Source: an uncultured Mycoplasmatota bacterium (GTDB lineage: Bacteria > Bacillota_I > Bacilli_A > RF39 > UBA660). Taken from it: a stretch of 8,196 bases of DNA. The stretch lies in NCBI GenBank assembly GCA_900552975.1, contig UWSL01000067.1:1-8196 (forward strand), given 5' to 3'. Below are positions 1 through 5,969 of this stretch, piece after piece (position 1 is the first letter of the stretch; each line of letters opens with the position of its first letter). The notes under the pieces were generated by a model. It was not told the DNA's origin. It ran no database searches and saw only the letters and a list, made by a program, of their open reading frames with translations. Both the position numbers and the translations under genes were made by a program.

Positions 1-23
1 TAATAATAGAAAGAATTTATTAT

Positions 24-53
24 ATAAAAAAATATCTATTTGATATAGATATT
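24..53 (-). terminator. Intrinsic terminator of the TroA-family lipoprotein gene
   Basis: Positions 31-39 (AATATCTAT) and 45-53 (ATAGATATT) form a perfect 9-bp inverted repeat with a 5-nt loop. On the minus strand the hairpin is followed by a run of T (complement of A26-A32), as in a Rho-independent terminator. The stem is almost all A-T, so it is weak thermodynamically. It overlaps the first two bases of the stop codon complement at 52-54. Position right after the gene and the T-run support the call. Confidence 0.55.
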
Positions 54-921
54 ATTTTAAAACAGTATTAGATAAGTTACTTATAAAGTCATTCATAATA
101 GTTAAATATGTATCATTGTTTTTTCTTTCTTCGTCAGATAAAGTAGTCATTGGGTTTATTTCAACAACGTTAGCACCATAATTATCAATTAAATCTTTGA
201 TAGGATCTGGAAGATTTTTTTTGTCTTTAACAAAGATTGTTTGATATTCTTTATTTTTGAATTTATTTTTAATAGTATTGGTTATATCATTTTCGTTAGC
301 AACAGATATAGTATTAAAGCCATAAGAATCTAAAAATTTAAAAGAATTATCACCTACAACAATTGTTTCTTTGCCGTTGGCTTTAGCTGTATCAGCAATA
401 TTTTTAATTTGAGCATCGAGAATAGATAGATCTTCTTCTAAATTTTTATAATTTTTTTCAATCTTTTCAGCTGCATATTTACTTGAACTTAGTTCTTCTA
501 AGTCGGTTCGAATAGTATTAGCAAGCATTAAATAATTATTAGGACTTAACCATAATTCTTCAACACCATTGGTGTATTTTAACCCATAAGAAACATCAAC
601 TATTTGAATTTTTTTATTTTTATTAATAAGAGTACGTGCTATTTCTTTTTCGTCAGATAAACCATTGTATATAAAGATATTAGTATTTTGAGCATAATTA
701 TTGATTTGTTTTTTTGTTAACTTGTAAGTTGTTGTATCAATACCATTTGGATAAATTGATGAAATTTTACTATTTGAATCATATAATCTTGATACTAAGT
801 ATTCTATAGGGTAGATGGTTGTGGTAATGTTAGCACCTTCAATATCATTATTATTAAAACAACCACTTAAACTAAAACAGACAATTAGTAAAGTTAAAAT
901 TATAGATATTTTCTTTTTCAT
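52..921 (-). CDS. TroA/ZnuA-family substrate-binding lipoprotein lacking all histidines
   Basis: Predicted 289-residue lipoprotein of the metal ABC transporter solute-binding family (TroA/ZnuA/AdcA-like), anchored outside the membrane. Residues 1-21 are a lipoprotein signal peptide: Lys-rich start, hydrophobic core, lipobox LSGC with Cys21. The mature part keeps family landmarks: a TTTIYPIEYLV-like first strand (33-43), YPNGIDTTTYKLT (57-69) where the family has GxDPHxYE, FIYNGL (83-88), ELWLSPNNYL (122-131) where the family has PHxWLxP, VVGDNSFKFL (188-197) where the family has a His before a Phe, and NPMTTLSDE near the C-terminus. The usual metal-binding His positions are Thr64, Glu122 and Asp191, and the whole protein has no His. 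The start at 921 is preferred over the ATG at 942: GAGG lies about 10 nt upstream, it gives a clean signal peptide, and the predicted transcript starts near 950. No permease or ATPase gene lies in the window. The fold assignment is good; the ligand is unknown and need not be zinc or manganese. Confidence 0.8.
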   Translation of the reverse strand: MKKKISIILTLLIVCFSLSGCFNNNDIEGANITTTIYPIEYLVSRLYDSNSKISSIYPNGIDTTTYKLTKKQINNYAQNTNIFIYNGLSDEKEIARTLINKNKKIQIVDVSYGLKYTNGVEELWLSPNNYLMLANTIRTDLEELSSSKYAAEKIEKNYKNLEEDLSILDAQIKNIADTAKANGKETIVVGDNSFKFLDSYGFNTISVANENDITNTIKNKFKNKEYQTIFVKDKKNLPDPIKDLIDNYGANVVEINPMTTLSDEERKNNDTYLTIMNDFISNLSNTVLK

Positions 922-957
922 ATTTATTAGGCCTCGCTTCATTATTTTATCAATATA

Positions 958-986
958 ATTTTACTATAATTTGCTTAGTTTGTAAA
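958..986 (-). promoter_or_regulatory. SigmaA-type promoter of the lipoprotein gene
   Basis: On the minus strand TTTACA (complement of 981-986) and TAAAAT (complement of 958-963) are separated by exactly 17 nt. Each box has one mismatch to TTGACA and TATAAT. The predicted start of transcription, near 950, leaves a leader of about 30 nt carrying a GAGG ribosome-binding site. This also argues for translation from 921 rather than from 942. Confidence 0.6.
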
Positions 987-1008
987 ACATATTATTTTTA
1001 ATGTACTG

Positions 1009-1069
1009 ATAAATGAAATCAAGTCATATGATAACATAATAAATGAGTGGAAGCAACGTGATAAATGAA
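1009..1069. repeat. Three direct copies of ATAAATGAR in the divergent intergenic region
   Basis: ATAAATGAA occurs at 1009-1017 and 1061-1069, and ATAAATGAG at 1039-1047; the outer two extend to TGATAAATGAA (1007-1017, 1059-1069). Offsets are 30 and 22 nt. They lie between the divergent promoters of the lipoprotein gene and rnc. They could be sites for a regulator or chance repeats in AT-rich DNA. No function is assigned. Confidence 0.35.
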
Positions 1070-1098
1070 TGTTTAAGGTAGTAAAACAAGGATTTATT

Positions 1099-1107
1099 TG
1101 ATATAAT
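1099..1107 (+). promoter_or_regulatory. Extended -10 promoter of the rnc-smc operon
   Basis: TGATATAAT is a perfect extended -10 element (TG, one base, TATAAT at 1102-1107). No good -35 box lies 16-18 nt upstream, which extended -10 promoters often tolerate. Transcription would begin near 1113-1115, directly at the ribosome-binding site AGGTGG (1113-1118), leaving a leader of only about 10 nt before the ATG at 1124. Confidence 0.55.
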
Positions 1108-1123
1108 TGTCTAGGTGGTAAAG

Positions 1124-1771
1124 ATGAACTTTTTAGATAAATTTGGAATAAATATAAAAAATAAAGAATTGTTATTGACGGCTTTAACTCATTCATCTTA
1201 TTCTAATGAACATGCTTGTGAGAGTTATGAAAGATTAGAATTCTTGGGAGATGCTGTTTTACAGATTTTAATGAGTGATTATTTATATCGTAATATGCAT
1301 TTATCAGAGGGTGATATGAGCAAAACACGTGCTGGATATGTTTGTGAGTCAGCTTGTTTTGAGTATGCGAAAAAAATCAATTATATGCCATATATTAGGG
1401 TTGGTAAAGGACAACTTGGTAATGTTAATGAAACAATTGTTGCTGATGTTTTTGAAAGTATTATGGGATGTATTTATTTAGATCAGGGACTTGCTAAAGC
1501 AAAAGAATTGTTTGTTCAAGTAGTTATTCCTTGTGTAAAAAATCATAATTTATTTTTGGGTGATTATAAAAGTAAATTGCAAGAACTTGTTCAAACTAGT
1601 AAAAAGTCTTTAGAGTATAAACTTGTTGGTGAAAGTGGTCCAGCTCATGATAAAGTTTTTGAAGTAGAAGTTGTTATTGGTGATATTGTTTATGGTCGTG
1701 GTAGTGGAAAAAGCAAAAAAGAAGCTGAACAAAAAGCTGCAATGGATGCCTATAATAAACAAGCTAAATAG
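1124..1771 (+). CDS. rnc: Ribonuclease III
   Basis: RNase III of 215 residues, which cuts double-stranded RNA as a homodimer in rRNA precursor processing and turnover of structured RNAs. The catalytic domain (about 1-140) carries the signature ERLEFLGDAVL (36-46). The Mg-binding residues are all present: Glu36, Glu39, Asp43, Asp108 and Glu111, the last two in VADVFESIMG, matching E. coli E38, E41, D45, D114 and E117. A double-stranded RNA-binding domain follows (about 147-212) with GPAH (172-175) and KSKKEAEQKAA (196-206). The ATG at 1124 is chosen because AGGTGG ends 5 nt before it; an in-frame GTG at 1115 lies inside that ribosome-binding site. The gene is first in an operon with smc, an order also known from Bacillus. 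The stop is followed at once by smc. The protein looks intact and functional. Confidence 0.96.
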   Translation: MNFLDKFGINIKNKELLLTALTHSSYSNEHACESYERLEFLGDAVLQILMSDYLYRNMHLSEGDMSKTRAGYVCESACFEYAKKINYMPYIRVGKGQLGNVNETIVADVFESIMGCIYLDQGLAKAKELFVQVVIPCVKNHNLFLGDYKSKLQELVQTSKKSLEYKLVGESGPAHDKVFEVEVVIGDIVYGRGSGKSKKEAEQKAAMDAYNKQAK

Positions 1772-1779
1772 GTGATATT

Positions 1780-4722
1780 ATGTATTTGAAGAGTATTAGA
1801 GCAAATGGCTTTAAGTCGTTTGCAGATAAGATAGAATTAGATATAAATAAGGGAATTACCGCTGTAGTTGGTCCTAACGGTAGTGGAAAAAGTAATATTG
1901 TTGATGCTGTTAGATGGGTAATGGGTGAACAATCAGTTAAGGCTTTACGTGGTGATGCTTCAATGTCAGATGTTATTTTTGCTGGAAGTGGATCGCGTCA
2001 GGCGTTATCTCGCGCTTGGGTAAGTTTAACTTTTGATAATACTGATCATTATTTGAAAAGTGAATTTAATGAGATTGAAATAAAAAGAATAGTTTATAAA
2101 ACAGGTGAGAATGAATATTACATAAATAATTCTAAAGTACGTCTTAAAGATATCACAGATTTATTTTTAGACAGTGGTGCTGGTAAGGAATCTTTTAATA
2201 TTATTTCGCAAGGTGCTGTTGTAGATGTTGTAAATAGCAAACCAGAAGATCGTCGTAGTATCTTTGAAGAAGCAGCTGGTGTTTTGAAGTACAAAAAAAG
2301 AAAAGATGAATCTTTTAGAAAATTACAAAAGACGAATGAAAACATTGCTCGTGTTAATTTATTGATTGATGAATTATTAACAACTTTAGAACCTTTAAAA
2401 CAACAAAGCATTGTAGCTCAAAAATATCTTGATTATAAAGAAAGCTTAGAACAAATAGAAATTGCTTTATTAGCCAATGATATAACGCAAATAAACGTAG
2501 AATATAATGAAGTTAAAGAGAAAGTAAAACAGTTGACGGCAGATATTGAAGGAATGGAATTTGACAATAGTAGTGGAAATTCGAAAATTGATCAATTGAA
2601 GTTAGAATCTTTAAAATTAGATGATGAAATAGAAAAAAAGAATGCTGAAGTATTGAAAATTATTAACGAAATATCAGATTTACAAAGTAAGAAACAAATT
2701 ACTGTTGAACGAAAAAAATATGAAGTTGATGATACTAAATTACAGAATAATATTATTGCTTTAAAAGAAGAAATATTGGGAATTAATAATAATGTTGAAG
2801 GATTGAATAAAGATTTAGCAATACTGGAAGGAGATATAAATACTAAAAATTTACAAGAACTTGAGCTAAGTAAGGTAAAAAATCAATTAGAAGATGAACG
2901 TAATAAGAAAGTAACAGAAATTAGTTTGTTAAATAAAGATGTTATGAATTTAAATAATAAAATTGATATTATAAATGAAAATATTGTTAATGATACAAAG
3001 TTACCTTTTGGTGTTAAAAGTGTCATTAATAATGTTCGTTTGAGAGGAATTTGTGGTGTTTTAGGTAAACTTCTTGAAGTCGATAATAAGTATGGTATTG
3101 CTATTGAAACTGCTTTAGGAGCTAATATAAATGTCGTTGTTGTTGAAGATGTGGAAAAGGCCAAGACGGCTATTGAATATCTGAAAGAAAATAAATTGGG
3201 TAGGGCAACTTTTTATCCAATTTCTGTTATTAAACCGAGATTTATTGAACAAAGAATAATTGATTTAGTAAAAAAGGAAAAAGGTTTTATTGGAATAGGT
3301 GCTGAACTAGTTAAGTATGATAAAAAGTATAAAGATATTGTATTTAATCAGTTAGGAAATGTGTTAATTGTGGAAAATCTTGATTCTTTGAATAAAATTG
3401 CTAAATTGATTGATTATAAATATCGTTTAGTTTCTTTGGAAGGTGAAGTTTCGCAAGCTGGTGGAGCATTAACAGGTGGTACTTTAAAAAATAATAATGG
3501 TTTAATAAACCAAAAAAGAGAATTAGAAACTTTGCAAAATGATCTTGCAGCTAAAAGTTCGCGCTTAAAGATGCTAGAAATTGAAATGAATAGTTTAGAA
3601 CAAAAGTATCGTGAAGCTTTACTTAATTACGAAAATAATGAACGAGAAATTTTACTTTTGAATGAAAAGAAAAATCAAAAAAAAGAATATTTGAGTACAA
3701 TTTTGGATAATTTGAATGGTAAGCAAGCGGAATTAGATGGAACGCTTAATGTAAGTAATAATTCTTTAGATAAAGAACTTGATGAGATTTTGAATAATTA
3801 TTATCAAGCTGTAGCTTTAAAAGAAAATCTTGAAAAAGAACTTAATAAATTAAAAAGTGAGCGATCAGAATTGGGAGTTACAATAGCTGATTTAGAGAGA
3901 AAATATCGTGAAGTCAATTCCAAATATAATCAAAAGCAAAATGAATTAAAAATGGCAGAAGTTAAAGTAGGCAAGTTAGATGTAAAATTGGATAATTTAT
4001 TAATGAATTTAAATGAAAATTATGGAATGACTTATGAAAGAGCTAAGGAAGACTATGAACTTGATGTTGATGCAGATATGGCTCGTATCAAGGTAAATAA
4101 TTTGAAAGTTAAAATTAAAGATTTAGGCGAAGTAAATACTGGTTCAATTGCTGAATATGAAAGACTTAATACAAGATATGAATTTTTGAGGACACAACGT
4201 AATGATTTAGAAAAGTCAGTTAGTGATTTATTAGCTGTAATTGGCGAAATGGATGAAATAATGAAAAAACAATTTTTAGAAACTTTCTTAAAAATAAAGG
4301 ATGAATTTGAAGTTGTCTTTAAAAAATTATTTAAAGGTGGCGAAGGAGTTTTAGAATTAACAGATCCAGATAATATTTTAGAAACAGGCATTAATGTTTC
4401 TGCTTTGCCACCAGGTAAAAAACTTAACTCTATTGCATTGCTTTCTGGTGGTGAGAAAACCTTAACAGCGATTGCCTTATTGTTTGCTATTTTAAATGTA
4501 AAACCGGTTCCTTTTGTTATATTAGATGAAGTAGAGGCTGCTTTAGATGAAGCTAATGTTGATGCGTTTGGTAATTATTTACAAACACGTAAAGAACGCA
4601 GTCAATTTATTATTATTACGCATAAAAAGAGAACAATGGAATATGCTGATGCTTTATATGGAATAACAATGCAAGAGTCAGGGGTAAGTAAATTAGTTAG
4701 TGTTAAATTAGAAGATAAATAG
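1780..4722 (+). CDS. smc: Chromosome segregation protein Smc, short-armed form
   Basis: Structural maintenance of chromosomes ATPase of 980 residues, the core of bacterial condensin; with ScpA and ScpB (not in the window) it organises and helps segregate the chromosome. The N-terminal head has Walker A GPNGSGKSN (31-39), the Arg57 region KALRG and the Q-loop at Gln145. A coiled coil runs from about 175 to 405. The hinge spans about 410-567 (from LPFGVK to GGALTGG). The returning coil runs from about 575 to 780, with LGEVN at 782-786. The C-terminal head has the signature LSGGEKT (888-894), Walker B VILDEVEAALDEA (913-925) with Glu917, and H-loop His948. All ATPase motifs are intact. Bacillus Smc has about 1186 residues; the deficit of about 100 per arm is symmetric, and mycoplasma P115/Smc proteins are of similar size to this one. 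The ribosome-binding site AGGTGA (1770-1775) overlaps the rnc stop, suggesting coupled translation. ftsY, the usual next gene in Bacillus, is absent here. Confidence 0.97.
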   Translation: MYLKSIRANGFKSFADKIELDINKGITAVVGPNGSGKSNIVDAVRWVMGEQSVKALRGDASMSDVIFAGSGSRQALSRAWVSLTFDNTDHYLKSEFNEIEIKRIVYKTGENEYYINNSKVRLKDITDLFLDSGAGKESFNIISQGAVVDVVNSKPEDRRSIFEEAAGVLKYKKRKDESFRKLQKTNENIARVNLLIDELLTTLEPLKQQSIVAQKYLDYKESLEQIEIALLANDITQINVEYNEVKEKVKQLTADIEGMEFDNSSGNSKIDQLKLESLKLDDEIEKKNAEVLKIINEISDLQSKKQITVERKKYEVDDTKLQNNIIALKEEILGINNNVEGLNKDLAILEGDINTKNLQELELSKVKNQLEDERNKKVTEISLLNKDVMNLNNKIDIINENIVNDTKLPFGVKSVINNVRLRGICGVLGKLLEVDNKYGIAIETALGANINVVVVEDVEKAKTAIEYLKENKLGRATFYPISVIKPRFIEQRIIDLVKKEKGFIGIGAELVKYDKKYKDIVFNQLGNVLIVENLDSLNKIAKLIDYKYRLVSLEGEVSQAGGALTGGTLKNNNGLINQKRELETLQNDLAAKSSRLKMLEIEMNSLEQKYREALLNYENNEREILLLNEKKNQKKEYLSTILDNLNGKQAELDGTLNVSNNSLDKELDEILNNYYQAVALKENLEKELNKLKSERSELGVTIADLERKYREVNSKYNQKQNELKMAEVKVGKLDVKLDNLLMNLNENYGMTYERAKEDYELDVDADMARIKVNNLKVKIKDLGEVNTGSIAEYERLNTRYEFLRTQRNDLEKSVSDLLAVIGEMDEIMKKQFLETFLKIKDEFEVVFKKLFKGGEGVLELTDPDNILETGINVSALPPGKKLNSIALLSGGEKTLTAIALLFAILNVKPVPFVILDEVEAALDEANVDAFGNYLQTRKERSQFIIITHKKRTMEYADALYGITMQESGVSKLVSVKLEDK

Positions 4723-4738
4723 AGGTAGGTTGTGTTTT

Positions 4739-5005
4739 ATGAAAAAAAGTTTTGTAATGAAAAATGATATAGGGATTGATGTTAATTATAGAATTTTAGC
4801 TCAAATTGATGATGAAGTTAAACATATTGTTTATACTGATCATATGCCTGCTGATAATGTACTTGGGATTCGCTTATTAGCTGGTGAAGTCAAGAATGAA
4901 AATCCTTTAATCGTTGAACATTTGCGAATAAGGGATGAAAAAAGGATAATTGAAGACTTTTTAACTCATATTGAACAAACACCAAGTAAAAAAAAGATGT
5001 CATAA
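4739..5005 (+). CDS. Small DUF1292-like protein
   Basis: Acidic-basic cytoplasmic protein of 88 residues with no signal peptide or membrane segment. Its pattern resembles DUF1292 (YrzB-like) proteins of Firmicutes: an N-terminal strand pair (VMKNDIGIDVNYRILAQID), then KHIVYTDHMP (28-37) where relatives have a KYIVYTD-type core, a middle strand (IRLLAGEVKN) and a C-terminal helix ending in IIEDFLTHIE. The molecular role of DUF1292 proteins is not known. It is the last gene of the rnc-smc operon, 16 nt after the smc stop. The ATG at 4739 is chosen because AGG (4727-4729) lies 9 nt upstream; an in-frame TTG at 4730, four bases after AGAGG, is a less likely start. Its stop codon lies in the loop of the terminator. 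The gene call is firm, the family assignment moderate. Confidence 0.75.
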   Translation: MKKSFVMKNDIGIDVNYRILAQIDDEVKHIVYTDHMPADNVLGIRLLAGEVKNENPLIVEHLRIRDEKRIIEDFLTHIEQTPSKKKMS

Positions 5006-5017
5006 GACATCTTTTTT
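4988..5017. terminator. Bidirectional intrinsic terminator between the smc operon and def
   Basis: GATGTC (4996-5001) and GACATC (5006-5011) pair around the loop ATAA, flanked by A4988-A4995 and T5012-T5017. Either strand therefore yields a hairpin followed by a U-run. It ends the rnc-smc operon on the plus strand and def on the minus strand. The TAA stop of the upstream gene (5003-5005) sits in the loop, and the def stop (complement of 5019-5021) is one base away. Confidence 0.9.
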
Positions 5018-5018
5018 G

Positions 5019-5573
5019 CTATATTGAACGATACTTTTCTTGATTTTTAAAAGGATTTTTAGGATCAATATAATCTGTAAATAAAATACCTTCTAAGTGA
5101 TCCATTTCATGTTGAAAACCGACGGCAAGTTCTTCACGAACACGAATATCGTATTTTTTTCCATTTATGTCATAAGCTTCAATTGTCATACGAGCATGGC
5201 GGGGAACAATGCCAGTAGTAGGGCGATTTATACTTAAACAACCTTCACCTTCAGCTATGTAAATCATTTCTTCACTCATACTTTTGACTTTAGGATTTAT
5301 GACAACATAATGCTTAAACTTACCTTCTTCAATTTCTTGGGCAAGAACAAAAATTTTTTTTGGTACACCTATTTGAATGTAAGCCAGTCCCCAACCAGCA
5401 CGTAAATCATAATATTCACGAGTTTCTTCAATTTGAGACATTTCTAAGTATGTTAGCATATCATTAATATTTTTTTTATCTTCATCGGACAAAGGAAAAG
5501 TTACTTCTTGACTTTTCATTCTTAATTTTTTATCTTTTTCGTCTAAAATCTTTAAATTTGGAAGTTTTTTCAT
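5019..5573 (-). CDS. def: Peptide deformylase
   Basis: Peptide deformylase of 184 residues, which removes the formyl group from the N-terminal Met of new proteins in the cytoplasm. All three family motifs are visible. Motif I is GWGLAYIQIG (60-69; consensus GxGLAAxQ), with Gln67 kept and Tyr-Ile in place of the usual small residue pair. Motif II is EGCLS (110-114) with metal ligand Cys112. Motif III is QHEMDHLEG (154-162) with metal ligands His155 and His159 and catalytic Glu156. The length and the insertion around 77-90 suit a Gram-positive (type 2) enzyme. The ATG at 5573 is chosen because GGTGAT (complement of 5578-5583), complementary to the 16S rRNA 3' end, lies 4 nt upstream; the in-frame TTG at 5603 falls inside the promoter. 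It is transcribed toward the smc operon and shares its terminator. Confidence 0.95.
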   Translation of the reverse strand: MKKLPNLKILDEKDKKLRMKSQEVTFPLSDEDKKNINDMLTYLEMSQIEETREYYDLRAGWGLAYIQIGVPKKIFVLAQEIEEGKFKHYVVINPKVKSMSEEMIYIAEGEGCLSINRPTTGIVPRHARMTIEAYDINGKKYDIRVREELAVGFQHEMDHLEGILFTDYIDPKNPFKNQEKYRSI

Positions 5574-5593
5574 ATATATCACCAACGTTAAAC

Positions 5594-5622
5594 ATTTTAC
5601 CAAAAAATTAAGAAAAAGACAA
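5594..5622 (-). promoter_or_regulatory. Promoter of def
   Basis: On the minus strand TTGTCT (complement of 5617-5622), a 17-nt spacer and TAAAAT (complement of 5594-5599) form a sigmaA-like promoter. A TG one base before the -10 makes it an extended -10. The predicted transcript starts near 5587, about 14 nt before the def start codon. The -35 box lies just beyond the T-rich tail of the upstream gene's terminator. Confidence 0.6.
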
Positions 5623-5623
5623 A

Positions 5624-5643
5624 TTAAAAGGACTTTCGTCCTT
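5624..5643 (-). terminator. Intrinsic terminator of the tiny membrane protein gene
   Basis: AAGGAC (5628-5633) and GTCCTT (5638-5643) form a perfect 6-bp stem around a 4-nt loop. Read on the minus strand the loop is GAAA, a GNRA-type tetraloop, and the stem runs into TTTTAATTT. It lies between the small gene and def. The stop codon of the small gene (complement of 5642-5644) overlaps the stem. Confidence 0.65.
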
Positions 5644-5812
5644 AGTTATTATTCCAGTTCCAACCTGCACCAATTATTATAACTAGTAAAATAAATAAGA
5701 CAATCCAAATGGCTGCACCAATACCGCCACCATTAGTGTAACCAACATAGCCACAGGTAGGAGCTGACATATTATAGTTACCGTAGTAACCATTATTACC
5801 ATAATAATACAT
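5642..5812 (-). CDS. YjcZ-like tiny transmembrane protein
   Basis: Small gene of 56 codons. The ATG (complement of 5810-5812) is preceded, 7 nt away, by AAAGGAGG, the strongest ribosome-binding site in the window, so it is very likely translated. Residues 1-30 are rich in Tyr, Asn and Gly (MYYYGNNGYYGNYN, then a segment with Cys20 and GYTNGGG). Residues 31-50 form one transmembrane helix, IGAAIWIVLFILLVIIIGAG, followed by a short WNWNNN tail. This Gly/Tyr-rich head plus a VLFILLxIxGA-type helix matches the YjcZ/Tiny_TM_bacill family known from Bacillus, where several members are expressed during sporulation or found in spores. Function here is unknown, and the organism need not sporulate. It stands alone, divergent from ftsW, with its own terminator before def. 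No clear sigmaA promoter was found; a TATATT (complement of 5836-5841) lacks a good -35 box. Confidence 0.85.
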   Translation of the reverse strand: MYYYGNNGYYGNYNMSAPTCGYVGYTNGGGIGAAIWIVLFILLVIIIGAGWNWNNN

Positions 5813-5863
5813 ACAATAACCTCCTTTACGTATCTAATATAGTTTATTAATCTTAGCGCTATT

Positions 5864-5891
5864 TTGACATTAAAAATATTTGTAATATATT
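5864..5891 (+). promoter_or_regulatory. Upstream promoter candidate for ftsW
   Basis: A perfect TTGACA (5864-5869) is followed, after a 16-nt spacer, by TATATT (5886-5891), one mismatch from TATAAT. Transcription would start near 5898 and give an ftsW leader of about 70 nt. An 8-nt palindrome TAGCGCTA (5854-5861) lies just upstream and could be an operator, but that is inference. Confidence 0.5.
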
Positions 5892-5915
5892 CATTTTTTT
5901 GACATATTCATTTTT
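5887..5915. repeat. 12-bp direct repeat in the ftsW upstream region
   Basis: ATATTCATTTTT occurs at 5887-5898 and again at 5904-5915, a 17-nt offset. The neighbouring TTTTGACAT also occurs twice, at 5862-5870 and 5897-5905, a 35-nt offset. The repeats overlap the promoter boxes, so they may be a local duplication or paired protein-binding sites. Confidence 0.5.
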
Positions 5916-5942
5916 AATTGCCTTTTTATTAAGAAATAGATG

Positions 5943-5951
5943 TGATAAAAT
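5943..5951 (+). promoter_or_regulatory. Proximal extended -10 promoter candidate for ftsW
   Basis: TGATAAAAT is an extended -10 (TG, one base, TAAAAT at 5946-5951) without a good -35 box. Transcription would start near 5957-5958, right at the ribosome-binding site AAGGTGA (5958-5964). It has the same arrangement as the rnc promoter. Either this or the promoter at 5864-5891, or both, may drive ftsW. Confidence 0.4.
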
Positions 5952-5969
5952 TACTATAAGGTGAAAGTT

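Noticed and set aside
922..942. Upstream ATG (complement of 940-942) as the start of the lipoprotein gene
   Set aside because: No ribosome-binding site precedes it, the predicted transcript starts only about 8 nt before it, and the start at 921 gives a standard lipoprotein signal peptide.
975..1196. A 73-codon minus-strand open frame across the lipoprotein-rnc gap and the start of rnc
   Set aside because: It covers promoters of both strands and the conserved RNase III start, lacks a recognisable protein pattern, and has no fitting ribosome-binding site; it is a chance antisense frame.
2118..4391. Minus-strand open frames of about 90-110 codons inside smc
   Set aside because: They lie opposite conserved Smc codons, have low-complexity Ser/Leu/Phe-rich translations typical of antisense to AT-rich genes, and no ribosome-binding sites.
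5574..5603. TTG at 5603 as the def start
   Set aside because: It falls between the -35 and -10 boxes of the def promoter; the ATG at 5573 has a strong ribosome-binding site.
5813..5960. Sporulation sigma-factor promoter for the YjcZ-like gene
   Set aside because: I looked for SigE-, SigG- and SigK-like boxes on the minus strand and found none convincing; the TATATT at 5836-5841 has no matching -35.
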